A DNA stretch of 64,000 bases from Candidatus Thiodiazotropha sp. (ex Myrtea sp. 'scaly one' KF741663) (GTDB taxonomy: Bacteria > Pseudomonadota > Gammaproteobacteria > Chromatiales > Chromatiaceae), in contig JAHXIQ010000003.1 in NCBI GenBank assembly GCA_025655555.1, forward strand, positions 1 to 64,000. The letters run 5' to 3'. Every line of letters begins with the position of its first letter. Within the stretch, counting starts at the first letter, position 1. A program made the translations under genes and the position numbers. The notes below the pieces were generated by a model, which did no database searches, was not told where the DNA came from, and saw only the letters and a program-made list of their open reading frames with translations. Of this stretch, positions 44,077-53,089 are shown in pieces.

Positions 44077-44223
44077 GTGCTCGAGATTAAACGAGTGGCG
44101 AGGTACCGAAATAGTCTCGCCAGGTTCCAAAATAGTCCCGTCAGGTTCCGAAATAGTCTCGCTAGCCGGCAAAAAGATCCCATGAGGTCGGAAAAGAGGG
44201 GGGTGAGGTCGATTATTTGAGGG
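44077..44223 (-). repeat. Array of seven 21-bp degenerate tandem repeats (inverted)
   Basis: On the minus strand, units such as GAGACTATTTCGGAACCTGA, GGGACTATTTTGGAACCTGG and GAGACTATTTCGGTACCTCG (each plus C) repeat every 21 bp at 44203, 44182, 44161, 44140, 44119, 44098 and 44077. They match the forward array, so the pair looks like multi-site transposon ends (as in IS21-type elements) with the transposase genes lost. Confidence 0.8.
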
Positions 44224-44640
44224 AGGCAGCACCGCTGGAAGCAGGCTGGGTGGGTGAGAGTGATCAGGTGTTGGTGAGATTGGGTGCGGCGGGGCCGCAT
44301 CCTAAGGGGCTGTTGGACATTTTCGGTGATGCTAATTCATTCATTGAATCAGCGATGCGGGCTATTTCAAATAACGGCAAATATTGAAACAGCGCGTAAT
44401 GGTCTTGTTGGACGGGTGGTTGCGTTCGAGGGGTTTGGTGGAGCAGGGCCCCACCCTACGGGAGGGTGGCTTTGCCGCTCCGTTTGCTTAGCCTGTCTTT
44501 CTACGGGCGCTGGCTCGGTGGTCTGGTTGATCACGGGTTGCTCAGCAAAGTACCGCTCGATTGCGATTGTGTGTGTGCAAGATGATTTATTTATGACAGT
44601 GTCGATTTTTAGCGACTAAGCTGGTAGAAGTGCCGGCACT
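44224..44640. other. Gene-poor region before dgkA
   Basis: A degenerate dispersed hairpin (GGTGCGGCGGGGCCGCATCC, 44283-44302) and a related GGGCCCCACCCTACGGGAGG around 44447 are present. The open frame at 44284-44619 is compositional noise. No gene supported. Confidence 0.45.
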
Positions 44641-45009
44641 ATGGTGATGCAAAAAGAAAACAATGTGGGTCTTCGTCGTCTGATCAACGCCTTGCGCTGG
44701 ACGATCAAGGGCTTTCGTTCCACCTTCAAAAACGAAGAGGCGTTTCGCCAGGAAGTCTATCTCTTCCTGGTACTGGCGCCGTTGGGACTCTGGCTCGGAG
44801 AGAACGGTATCGAACGGGCGCTATTGGTAGGCCCGCTGCTGATCGTGCTGATTGTGGAGCTAATCAATAGCGCCATTGAGTCCATCGTCGACCGTATCAG
44901 CACGGAACAGCACAAGCTCTCAGGGCGCACGAAAGACCAAGGCTCTGCAGCGGTGTTTATCTCGCTGGTGCTGGTTGTGGTGTGCTGGGTTCTGGTACTG
45001 TTCAATTAG
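44641..45009 (+). CDS. dgkA: Diacylglycerol kinase
   Basis: 122 aa, three membrane segments, normal size. Motif VELINSAIESIVDRISTEQHKLSGRTKDQGSA carries the catalytic Glu and the E-N/S-A-I-E metal site. Recycles diacylglycerol to phosphatidic acid at the inner membrane. Opens the phosphate-chemistry cluster. Confidence 0.96.
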   Translation: MVMQKENNVGLRRLINALRWTIKGFRSTFKNEEAFRQEVYLFLVLAPLGLWLGENGIERALLVGPLLIVLIVELINSAIESIVDRISTEQHKLSGRTKDQGSAAVFISLVLVVVCWVLVLFN

Positions 45010-45066
45010 TGATTGTTTACCCAGTGTCATCAATCTTTCACACGGCTGTTTCACTATGACCGACTT

Positions 45067-45555
45067 ATGAATGACCTCTCCTCACTCGAGGGCCTGGAGC
45101 CGCAGATTCGCAATGCAGTACGTGCGGTGGTTGTGCGCGAGGGTGCGGTGCTGATGCAGAAGAAGTGGGCAGAGGCTCGGGGTACCTGGTACACCATGCC
45201 CGGTGGCGGGCAGGATGTGCAGGAGACGATGGAAGCAGCATTGATCCGCGAGTGTGAAGAGGAGATCGGCACTCGGGTTCAGGTCGGTGCGCTGCTCTCG
45301 GTGGCGGACTTTTTCAAGCAGCGTGACAAGACCTTTCCCTCCGTCAGGCATGTGATTGAGTTCTATTTCGCCTGTGAGGTCGCGGATGACTACCAGCCTG
45401 CTTCCGGCCCCCATCCGGATAAGCATCAGGTGGATGTGGTCTGGCTGCCGATCACCGAACTCAGTAAAGTGGCGCTGTTTCCAAAAGACCTTGCGCGTCA
45501 TCTGCCGAGTCTCATCAACGAGGGTGCACAAGGCTACCTGGGTGTGATCGACTGA
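45067..45555 (+). CDS. NUDIX hydrolase
   Basis: 162 aa from ATG 45067. The NUDIX box GGGQDVQETMEAALIRECEE followed by EIG is intact, with Glu residues for metal binding. N-terminal AVRAVVVREGAVLMQKKW and GTWYTMPGG are typical of nucleotide pyrophosphatases. Substrate unknown. Ends 1 bp before the next gene. Confidence 0.92.
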   Translation: MNDLSSLEGLEPQIRNAVRAVVVREGAVLMQKKWAEARGTWYTMPGGGQDVQETMEAALIRECEEEIGTRVQVGALLSVADFFKQRDKTFPSVRHVIEFYFACEVADDYQPASGPHPDKHQVDVVWLPITELSKVALFPKDLARHLPSLINEGAQGYLGVID

Positions 45556-45556
45556 T

Positions 45557-47191
45557 ATGACGCTGCCAAAGAGTATCCAGGAAAATCTTCACTTCCTGCT
45601 GGCGGAGACCGGCTCCCATCTCGGTCTGTTAAAAGAGTATCTGAACCTGCCCTCTGCCAGCATTCCCATCCGACTGTTGGATCGCCAGGGCTATGTAGAG
45701 AATCTCCGCCTGAGTATCCATAATCACTGCCTGAGGGAGTTGGCGGCGGGCAAAGATGAGGATGCGGACCCACAACGTTTCCGCACTGTGGAGTCAATTG
45801 CCACGCATCTTGAGCGGATCTCCGAGTTGTGCCGCGATGCTGTTTTGCAGGGGACCCATCTGCAGGACAAAAGCCTGCTCAAGGTGAAGGACTACCTGGA
45901 GATGCTGGAGCGGGTCAGTAACGGTGTGGAGCTGATCGAGTCGTCCCTGACTGAGAAGGATACCCGCCAGGCGCTGAAGATCGGCAAGGTGGAACAGCGT
46001 CTCGATCAGATCTACCAAAAGCAGCTATCGCATGGCATCCGCTCACTAAAAAAAGAGAAGCGGCCGGCGGATCGTATCTCTCTGATCTTGCTTGCCCACC
46101 GCATCGAACAGATGGGCGATGCCCTGTTGCGAATCAGCGAGGCGATCATCTCCGCTTCCATGGGACAGCACTTCAACACCGAGCGCTACCACGCACTGAA
46201 TGCCTCAATCGATCAACTGATGTCGGTGGATGATATTGGTCAGGTCCAGGTGGAGAAGATAGCGGAGACACGTTCCGGCAGCGCCATCAATGCAGTCACC
46301 GCAGGCAGCAGTGAGGGTGGCTATGACGCCATTTTCAAAGATGGGCGCAAGCGTAAATTGAAAGAGGAGAAACAGCGGCTCAAGGATTGGCATGAGATCA
46401 TCCCTGGGTTGGCGCCGAAGATACTCTCCTATCAGAAGCGGGGTGAGTCGGCCGCGCTGCTGGTCGAACATTTGGCGGGTGAGACTTTCGAGCAGATCCT
46501 GCTGCACGGCTCTGATGAATTATTGCAGGAGGCCTTCGACCATCTGACACAGACGCTAAAGCGCGTGTGGCTGGAGACCCGCAGTAAAAAAACGGTCTCG
46601 GCGGGCTACATCAAGCAGCTGGCCAAGCGCATGGAAGATGTCTATACCATCCACCCCGAGTTCAAGCTGCCGGCCAGCCGGATCGGTTCGGCAAAGTTGC
46701 CCTCGTTCGATCAGTTGCTGGAGAAGATGGGGGCATTCGAATCCCGGGTGAAGGCACCGTTTTCGGTCTATATTCACGGTGACTTCAATGTAGACAACAT
46801 TATCTACGATCCCGGGGAGGGCCGTATCAACTTCATCGATCTGCACCGTTCCCGCTATATGGATTATCTGCAGGATGTCACGGTCTTTATGGTCTCCAAT
46901 TACCGTTTGCAGGTCTTCGATCCCCGGGTCAGGCGGCGGATTGTGGAGCTCTGCCGGGCCTTCTACCGCTTTGCCGAACAGTTCGCACGCAAGACCGATG
47001 ATGAGAGTTTCGAGATCCGCCTGGCGCTGGGCCTGATCCGCTCATTCACCACCTCGACCCGCTTTATTCTGGATAAGTCCCTGTCGCGGGCGATGTTTTA
47101 CCGTGCAGCCTATCTGATGGAAAAACTGCTGGCGTCGGAGGCTGAGAACAAACCCTTCAAAACCCCCATACAGGAGATCTTTGTTGGCTAA
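45557..47191 (+). CDS. PhoU-like domain fused to APH-type kinase
   Basis: 544 aa. Residues 1 to about 215 are helical with PhoU-like repeats (SIATHLERISELCRDAVLQG, LAHRIEQMGDALLRISEAII). The C-terminal half is an aminoglycoside-phosphotransferase fold: VYIHGDFNVDNIIYD (catalytic HGDFN..N) and RINFIDLHRSR (metal-binding Asp). Predicted ATP-dependent kinase of a small molecule, possibly with a phosphate-sensing part. Overlaps the ATP-grasp gene, so they are translationally coupled. Confidence 0.82.
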   Translation: MTLPKSIQENLHFLLAETGSHLGLLKEYLNLPSASIPIRLLDRQGYVENLRLSIHNHCLRELAAGKDEDADPQRFRTVESIATHLERISELCRDAVLQGTHLQDKSLLKVKDYLEMLERVSNGVELIESSLTEKDTRQALKIGKVEQRLDQIYQKQLSHGIRSLKKEKRPADRISLILLAHRIEQMGDALLRISEAIISASMGQHFNTERYHALNASIDQLMSVDDIGQVQVEKIAETRSGSAINAVTAGSSEGGYDAIFKDGRKRKLKEEKQRLKDWHEIIPGLAPKILSYQKRGESAALLVEHLAGETFEQILLHGSDELLQEAFDHLTQTLKRVWLETRSKKTVSAGYIKQLAKRMEDVYTIHPEFKLPASRIGSAKLPSFDQLLEKMGAFESRVKAPFSVYIHGDFNVDNIIYDPGEGRINFIDLHRSRYMDYLQDVTVFMVSNYRLQVFDPRVRRRIVELCRAFYRFAEQFARKTDDESFEIRLALGLIRSFTTSTRFILDKSLSRAMFYRAAYLMEKLLASEAENKPFKTPIQEIFVG

Positions 47192-48074
47192 ACCAAGAAT
47201 CGGTGTCGTCGGTATTCCCGGGAAGTGGTCCACCGAGGCGCTGGCCGATGCGGTGGAGGCCGCGACGGGCTTTCGTCTGGTGATCGACATGGCGGATGTT
47301 TACGCTCAGCTCGATACCGGCAATCTCTACTATCATGACTGGAACCTGACCCAACTGGATGCCCTGGTGGTGAAGAAGATCAACCAGGTCTACAGCCCGG
47401 ATGTATTGGACCGGCTTGAGATGTTGCGCATGCTTGAGCGGGCAGGGGTACGAGTCTTCAGTCCGGTGGAGTCGATGATCCGTTTGATCGACCGGCTCAG
47501 CTGTACCCTGTCGCTCTACAATGCCGGTATTCCCATACCGCAGACACGGGTGACTGAGAGTCTTGCCTCAGCCACCTCAGCCGTGTGGGATTTCGAATCT
47601 GCGGTATTCAAGCCGCTCTACTCCACCAAGGCCCGGGGTATGACGCTCATCGATACCCATGACGGTCCCGCCAAAATGCAGGAGCAGATTGAGGCTTTTC
47701 AGAAAGATAATCCGGTGATGTATATCCAGAAAAAACTCCATCTGCCCGGTCAGGATCTGGGCATGGTATTTCTCGGCGGCGAGTATCTCGGCACCTACGC
47801 CCGAGTCGGCCGGGCAGGGGCCTGGAATACCACCATTCTCAGTGGCGGTCACTACACCGGCCATGAAGCCAGCGAGGAGTTGGTCGAGTTGGCCACCAAG
47901 GCGCAGGCGATCTTCGGGCTCGACTTCACCACCGTCGATGTGGCGGAGACGGAACAGGGACCGGTGGTTTTCGAGGTCTCCGCTTTCGGCGGTTTCCACG
48001 GTGCGTTGAAGGGTATAGGTATCGATGCTGCCGCCCTCTATACAGCGTACATACTTAAGGAGATAGGCAATTGA
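47184..48074 (+). CDS. ATP-grasp ligase of a GAK-like system
   Basis: 296 aa from TTG 47184, six bases after AGGAGA and overlapping the previous stop by 8 bp. RimK/glutamate-ligase type: KPLYSTKARGMTLI (ATP-binding Lys), YIQKKLHLPGQDLGMVFLGG, FTTVDVAETEQGPVVFEVSA with the metal-binding Glu. Predicted to join an acid and an amine, or to phosphorylate. Association with HprK-like kinase B and an amphi-Trp protein is what family names call the GAK system (from memory). Product unknown. Confidence 0.8.
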   Translation: MAKPRIGVVGIPGKWSTEALADAVEAATGFRLVIDMADVYAQLDTGNLYYHDWNLTQLDALVVKKINQVYSPDVLDRLEMLRMLERAGVRVFSPVESMIRLIDRLSCTLSLYNAGIPIPQTRVTESLASATSAVWDFESAVFKPLYSTKARGMTLIDTHDGPAKMQEQIEAFQKDNPVMYIQKKLHLPGQDLGMVFLGGEYLGTYARVGRAGAWNTTILSGGHYTGHEASEELVELATKAQAIFGLDFTTVDVAETEQGPVVFEVSAFGGFHGALKGIGIDAAALYTAYILKEIGN

Positions 48075-49183
48075 GTGGTGCTTCTATCTGGCCGGTACCG
48101 AAGGATGTGGCCACCCTGGTTCCGTTGATGATGCGCGAGGCGTTGCTTTGCGAAGCGCCGCTGAAACTTGCCGTCGGTGATTTGGGTCTGGTCATCAGAT
48201 CCAACAGTCAGCATCTACTCGATCGGCTGCAAGACTATTTCTCTCATCTGCTGGACACACCGGTTAGCGAGCAGATAGAGATTATTGCCATCGACCATGA
48301 GGTGATTGACGGTCATCTGCCTTTTAAGGATTGGCGTCGGGAACCCGGCAAAAAGGGGCGCAAGGATGCCTATCTCGATCTGCCGGACGGGCGGCTGGTA
48401 TTAAAGGTGCGCACTGGCATGCTGTTTCTGCAGAGTGAGACCCATCGCATCGCTGCCGGTCCCTGTATGGCCAACGATAATCAGCTGATCAACTTCATCA
48501 ACTCCCAGGTCATGAACCGGTTGCAGCAGCAGGACTGGCTGATTTCTCATGCTGCGGGGTTGAGCCTGGGGGATGCAACACTGGCGGTTGCGGGATTTTC
48601 CGGCAATGGAAAGTCGACCTTGATGTTGCATTTGATGGAGCATCCCAAGAGCTGCTATCTGACCAATGACAGGCTTTTCCTGAAAGCAAAGGGCTCCGGC
48701 GTAGAGGCTGTCGGCATCCCCAAGCTGCCGCGTATCAATCCGGGTACGGTGATCAACAATTCCAGACTTGCCTCCCTGATCCCAGAGGAGAGAAGAGAGG
48801 CCCTGCATCAGCTACCCAGAAAAGAACTCTGGGATCTGGAAGAGAAGTTCGATGTGGATGTGGCCCGGCTCTATGGTCCCCAGCGTATTGATACATCGAC
48901 ACCCATAACGCTGGATGGTCTGTTGATACTCAATTGGGCGCACACGGCTGAGGGTCCGGTGACACTGAAGCAGATCGATCTGGCACAGAGAAAAGATCTG
49001 CTGCCTGCTCTGATGAAATCACCCGGGCCTTTTTATCAGGACAAGGCGGGACGCTTTCTGATGGACGATGATCCGCTGCCCGAGTCGGCTTATCTACAAT
49101 TACTCAAAGATGTCGAGGTCTTTGAGGTGACGGGGCGGATGGATTTTGCACAATTGACAGAGATCTGTTTCAACCGTTGGTGA
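48071..49183 (+). CDS. HprK-related kinase B
   Basis: 370 aa; TTG start in a 4-bp overlap (TTGA) after GGAGATAGG. P-loop AVAGFSGNGKSTLMLHLMEH at about 170-190, like HPr kinase/phosphorylase, then YLTNDRLFLK with the catalytic-loop Asp position. No HPr is encoded nearby. Its substrate may be the partner protein or metabolite of the cluster. Confidence 0.8.
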   Translation: MSGASIWPVPKDVATLVPLMMREALLCEAPLKLAVGDLGLVIRSNSQHLLDRLQDYFSHLLDTPVSEQIEIIAIDHEVIDGHLPFKDWRREPGKKGRKDAYLDLPDGRLVLKVRTGMLFLQSETHRIAAGPCMANDNQLINFINSQVMNRLQQQDWLISHAAGLSLGDATLAVAGFSGNGKSTLMLHLMEHPKSCYLTNDRLFLKAKGSGVEAVGIPKLPRINPGTVINNSRLASLIPEERREALHQLPRKELWDLEEKFDVDVARLYGPQRIDTSTPITLDGLLILNWAHTAEGPVTLKQIDLAQRKDLLPALMKSPGPFYQDKAGRFLMDDDPLPESAYLQLLKDVEVFEVTGRMDFAQLTEICFNRW

Positions 49184-49223
49184 TACCAGGGTCTGTTAGC
49201 AGACCTAAAAGAGGATAAAAAGA

Positions 49224-50189
49224 ATGTCACGTGAACTTATGCTATTCAGGCATGGCAAGTCGGACTGGAGCGAGCAGGTCGAGGATTTTGCCAGGCCCTT
49301 GAAGGATCGCGGTAAGCGCGGTGCTCAGCGCATGGGTGTCTGGTTGCAACAGCAGGCGCTGCTACCCGACCTCGTGATCAGCTCCCCCGCAGAACGTGCG
49401 ATCACAACCGCGCAGAAAGCGACCAAGGCGATGGGACTCGATGCCCGTGCCATCGCCCGCGACCGGCGCGTCTATGCGGCCCGGGTGGACGATCTGCTGA
49501 AAGTGCTTGCCGACGTACCGGCGGAGACCAGGCGGGTTATGCTGGTGGGTCATAATCCCGGGCTGGAGGAGCTGACCGAGTATCTGGAGGGCAAACATAT
49601 ACCTTTGCCCAGTGACGGTAAGCTGATGCCTACCGCCACCCTGGCTGTGATCGAATTACCTGACGACTGGAGTGATCTCAAGGCAGGTGACGGTCAACTC
49701 ATCGGTATTACCCGCGCCAGTGTTATGCCGAAGAAGTTTCCCTTCCCCGACCACAAGGGCAAGGAGATGCGTGATCGTCCTGCCTATTACTATAACCAGT
49801 CATCGGTCATTCCCTATCGTATGAACGACGGTCAGCTGGAGATACTGGTGGTGAGATCCAGCAAGTGCAAACACTGGGTGGTGCCTAAAGGAGTGAGTGA
49901 TCCGGCAACCAGCCTGCAGGCTTCCGCTGCCAAAGAGGCTTTTGAAGAGGCGGGTGTGGAAGGTGAGGTCGGAGAGCAGGCCTTGGGTAGCTACAAATAT
50001 GAAAAGTGGGGTGCCGACTGTACGGTGCAGGTCTATCCCATGGCGGTGAATAAGATTATTCCTGAAACGGCGTGGGAGGAGAGCCATCGCGGGCGCGAAT
50101 GGCTGAGTCCCAAGCAGGCAATGAAAAGAGTCAAGCAGTCAGAATTGAAACCGATGATTCAGGCATTGGCGGAGCAGTTGGAAGGTTAG
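49224..50189 (+). CDS. SixA-type phosphatase fused to NUDIX hydrolase
   Basis: 321 aa. N-terminal histidine phosphatase (MLFRHGKSDWSE with R-H-G, VISSPAERA, MLVGHNPGLEEL with second His). The C-terminal half is a NUDIX domain of the diphosphoinositol-polyphosphate type: WVVPKGVSDPATSLQASAAKE, EAFEEAGVEGEVGE. A phosphate-removing fusion for a highly phosphorylated or pyrophosphorylated substrate is inferred. Ribosome site GAGG 12 bases upstream. Confidence 0.88.
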   Translation: MSRELMLFRHGKSDWSEQVEDFARPLKDRGKRGAQRMGVWLQQQALLPDLVISSPAERAITTAQKATKAMGLDARAIARDRRVYAARVDDLLKVLADVPAETRRVMLVGHNPGLEELTEYLEGKHIPLPSDGKLMPTATLAVIELPDDWSDLKAGDGQLIGITRASVMPKKFPFPDHKGKEMRDRPAYYYNQSSVIPYRMNDGQLEILVVRSSKCKHWVVPKGVSDPATSLQASAAKEAFEEAGVEGEVGEQALGSYKYEKWGADCTVQVYPMAVNKIIPETAWEESHRGREWLSPKQAMKRVKQSELKPMIQALAEQLEG

Positions 50190-50236
50190 CGTTAACAGGC
50201 CCTAAACAATGATGAGTTATCCCGTGTTGAGAAAAA

Positions 50237-50956
50237 GTGGCAATGTATAAGGCGCCGAGAGTGATTGCCGCGCTACTGCGACACGGTGACTATCATCAAC
50301 TGCCAAACACCCCAAGCGCACTGCAACCTTTTCCGCTCACCCAGCTTGGCGTTGAGCAGGCACAACGAGCGGTTGGCCTTTTGCAACGTGTTCTCACCAT
50401 GTTCGGTTGGTCGCTACATCCGGTTGTCGACAGTTCACGCTTGCTGCGTGGCTATCAGACGGCAGAAGTGATCAGGCAAGGACTGCTGAAAGAGACATCA
50501 CAATCGACCGAGATCGTCGAGTTCGACGCCCTGGCTGAGCGTAGCCTCGGTGCCGGCTGTAATCTGACTCTGCAGCAGATCGAAAAGGCCATACAGTCGG
50601 ATCCCCGCTATCACAGTCTACCCGCTAACTGGAAATCCAATAGCCACTTTCGGCTTCCCTTGCAGGGCGCAGAATCGCTCATGCAGGCGGGACAGCGGGT
50701 CGCCGCCCACGTCGACAATCGACTTGCCGAGCTGCAGACCGAGGTCGAACGGGATACGGTCAAGCTGTTTGTGGGACATGGCGCCGCCTTTCGCCACGCG
50801 GCGCACCATCTGGGTGTCATGGCATTCGAACAGATTGCCGCATTGAGCATGCATCACTGCCGTCCGGTGTTTCTCGAGCGGCGATTTGTCGGTGACTGGC
50901 ACCACCTGACTGGTGAATGGAAGGTTCGCCAAAAGGGGGAGTCTTTTGCCGACTGA
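50237..50956 (+). CDS. Histidine phosphatase family protein
   Basis: 239 aa; GTG at 50237 or ATG at 50243. AALLRHGDYHQLP carries the R-H-G nucleophile motif, VDSSRLLRGYQTA the arginine, and VGHGAAFRHAAHHLG the second His. Related to phosphoglycerate-mutase-type phosphatases. Overlaps the next gene by 11 bp. Confidence 0.88.
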   Translation: MAMYKAPRVIAALLRHGDYHQLPNTPSALQPFPLTQLGVEQAQRAVGLLQRVLTMFGWSLHPVVDSSRLLRGYQTAEVIRQGLLKETSQSTEIVEFDALAERSLGAGCNLTLQQIEKAIQSDPRYHSLPANWKSNSHFRLPLQGAESLMQAGQRVAAHVDNRLAELQTEVERDTVKLFVGHGAAFRHAAHHLGVMAFEQIAALSMHHCRPVFLERRFVGDWHHLTGEWKVRQKGESFAD

Positions 50957-52298
50957 GTCTGTCAACGGTATCAACCGGTTCCACCGAAAACGCCTGCCGG
51001 TCTATCGGGGGCTGGCGTGGATAGATGCGGAGTTGCCGGAGGAGAGTGAGCTCTGGCTATTGGGCAAGCAACAGTCTGTGGCCAAAGAGAGGGGTCAGCG
51101 AAGCTCCACAGTGCGACTGCTGAGTGAGGTTTTGCAGAAGGACTCCTGGCGCTGGCCGAAACGCCGGCTCTTCTTTTTTTCCGATCTACATGCCGATGCG
51201 GATGCCTTCATCGCTTCACTGGTGGCTTCCGGTGGTGTGAAGAAGACAGGGGAGAGTGATCGTGACCTGAAACTGACCTCTGTCGGACGTAAAGCCAATT
51301 TCGTGATTGGCGGAGACTGTTTCGATAAAGGCCCCAGCAATCTACGGCTATTGAGAGTGATACGTCGATTGATCAAGCAGGGTGCACGGGTCAGGATCCT
51401 GGCCGGTAATCACGATATCCGTATCAAGCTCGGTATTGCCGCTGTGGGTATGGAGTCCGATCCCAGGCACGATCATTTCTTTATTCGCATGGGCAGCAAA
51501 GCGATCCCGATGTTAAAGGAGATCGCCGATGAGTACCTGCAAGGAAAGGGTGCGCTGAAAGACGTACCGCCAACTCGCACCTGTCGTCGCCGGCTCTATC
51601 CACCGAAGCGATGGTTCAATGAGTTTCCGAAACTGGCCAGTTGGATCATGCCGGATAAACGGGCGGCCAAGGAGGTCAAACGGCTGCGTGAAAAGATCGA
51701 GGCTTTTGAGACTGACTGCGAAGCGGCTGGTCTCTCCCTGCGTCAGGTCTATGCGGCAGCGCTCAAATGGCAATCGCTGTTTCTGACCAAGAAGGGGGAG
51801 TTCAGCTGGTTTTTCGAGCGTATGCGTCTGGCCTATCGACGCGGGTCATTTCTTTTTGTCCACGCGGGGATTGATGACAGGACGGCCAAGCTGATCAACC
51901 GAAATGGCGTCAAGTATCTCAACAGACAGTTCATAGAGCATGTGGCGGAAGATGAGTTCTTCGAGTTCTACTATGGACCGCTGGCCAACAGCATCCGTAC
52001 GAAATACCGGGATGTGGACATGCCGTTGACCCGGAAGGGGGTTGAGTTGATGCATGATGCGGGGATCCATGTCATCGTTCACGGCCATGACAACCGGCAT
52101 CATGGACAGCGCATCATGTTGCGTAAAGGCATGGTGAATTTCGAATGCGATGCCACCATCGACCGCCATACCAGAAAAAAAGAGGGGCTGGCGGGAGAAG
52201 GTGCCGCAGTAACCATCTTTCATCCGGACCGACTGGTGATGGGAGTCAGCACTGACTATCCCCGCATCAAGGTCTTCGATCCCGCATCCATTGTCTGA
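50946..52298 (+). CDS. Calcineurin-like metallophosphatase
   Basis: 450 aa from TTG 50946, just after GGGGGAG; a GTG at 50913 is possible. Metal-binding motifs: FFFSDLHADADAF (D-x-H), VIGGDCFDKGPSN (G-D-x-x-D-R/K-G), ILAGNHDIRIKLG (G-N-H-D) and VIVHGHDNRHHG (G-H). Substrate unknown; large central helical insert (residues about 190-290). Confidence 0.9.
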   Translation: MPTESVNGINRFHRKRLPVYRGLAWIDAELPEESELWLLGKQQSVAKERGQRSSTVRLLSEVLQKDSWRWPKRRLFFFSDLHADADAFIASLVASGGVKKTGESDRDLKLTSVGRKANFVIGGDCFDKGPSNLRLLRVIRRLIKQGARVRILAGNHDIRIKLGIAAVGMESDPRHDHFFIRMGSKAIPMLKEIADEYLQGKGALKDVPPTRTCRRRLYPPKRWFNEFPKLASWIMPDKRAAKEVKRLREKIEAFETDCEAAGLSLRQVYAAALKWQSLFLTKKGEFSWFFERMRLAYRRGSFLFVHAGIDDRTAKLINRNGVKYLNRQFIEHVAEDEFFEFYYGPLANSIRTKYRDVDMPLTRKGVELMHDAGIHVIVHGHDNRHHGQRIMLRKGMVNFECDATIDRHTRKKEGLAGEGAAVTIFHPDRLVMGVSTDYPRIKVFDPASIV

Positions 52299-52311
52299 TA
52301 AGTGAGGTTTC

Positions 52312-52587
52312 ATGAGACAGGGCAAAAAGAATTTCCGTCACGAGTCACTGCAGGATCGGGAGTCGATTCAGGCCATACTCAAGGCGATTACACAGGGCGT
52401 CGGTAAGGGCAAGCTGGTCCTCAGTGATGAAGAGGATGAGATGATCCTTAATCCTGAAGGCCTGTTGCAGCTAAAGGTAACGGGTACTCAGGATACGGAC
52501 CGGCACCGTATCAACTTGCGTATCACCTGGCAGGTGGAAGAGGAAAAGCTGAAGAAAGGCAAGACACTCAAGGTCAAGACAAAGTGA
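52312..52587 (+). CDS. Amphi-Trp domain protein
   Basis: 91 aa. RHESLQDRESIQAILKAITQ, GKLVLSDEEDEMILNPEGLL and INLRITWQVEEEK form the amphipathic helix plus strands ending in a conserved Trp that define the amphi-Trp family. The C-terminus is very basic (KLKKGKTLKVKTK). Possibly the protein target of the ligase or kinase upstream; that is inference. Confidence 0.82.
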   Translation: MRQGKKNFRHESLQDRESIQAILKAITQGVGKGKLVLSDEEDEMILNPEGLLQLKVTGTQDTDRHRINLRITWQVEEEKLKKGKTLKVKTK

Positions 52588-52594
52588 TTGTGCG

Positions 52595-53089
52595 ATGGGT
52601 GAGAATGACGCTATCAAGGCACTGACGGCACGCTGCGCCAAACAACTGAGCGAAATGGGGCTGCGCCTGGTGGTAGCGGAGTCCTGCACAGGAGGGTGGC
52701 TGGCAAAAGTGCTCACCGATCTGCCGGGTAGTAGTGCCTGGTTCGACAGAGGCTATGTGACCTACAGCAATGAAGCCAAGCAGTCGATGCTGGGGGTGCG
52801 CAGCGACACACTGATGGCGCATGGTGCCGTCAGTGAGGAGACAGTCGCTGAAATGGTACAAGGCGCGTTGACTGAGAGTGGTGCGGACCTGGCATTGGCC
52901 GTAAGTGGTATTGCCGGTCCCGGTGGTGGTTCCGATAAAAAGCCTGTCGGCACTGTCTGCTTTGCCTGGCAGAAGCGGGGGAGTCGGCCCCAGGTTGCCA
53001 GTGAACATATTACAGGCAACCGTGAAAGTATCCGGCGCCAGTCGGTCCGTTATCTGCTCGAACGGCTCAGCGAGATGGTGTATGAGTGA
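52595..53089 (+). CDS. pncC: CinA-family nicotinamide-nucleotide amidase
   Basis: 164 aa. VVAESCTGGWLAKVLTDLPG with the catalytic Ser and VSGIAGPGGGSDKKPVGTV are the CinA C-terminal domain. It deamidates NMN to nicotinate mononucleotide. Often near recA in gammaproteobacteria, as loosely here. Confidence 0.95.
   Translation: MGENDAIKALTARCAKQLSEMGLRLVVAESCTGGWLAKVLTDLPGSSAWFDRGYVTYSNEAKQSMLGVRSDTLMAHGAVSEETVAEMVQGALTESGADLALAVSGIAGPGGGSDKKPVGTVCFAWQKRGSRPQVASEHITGNRESIRRQSVRYLLERLSEMVYE

Noticed and set aside
43851-44223. CRISPR array
   Set aside because: Units are contiguous, degenerate 21-mers without spacers, in two opposing blocks, and no cas genes are present.
44284-44619. 111-aa frame before dgkA
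   Set aside because: No ribosome site, begins in a dispersed repeat and has no recognisable domain.
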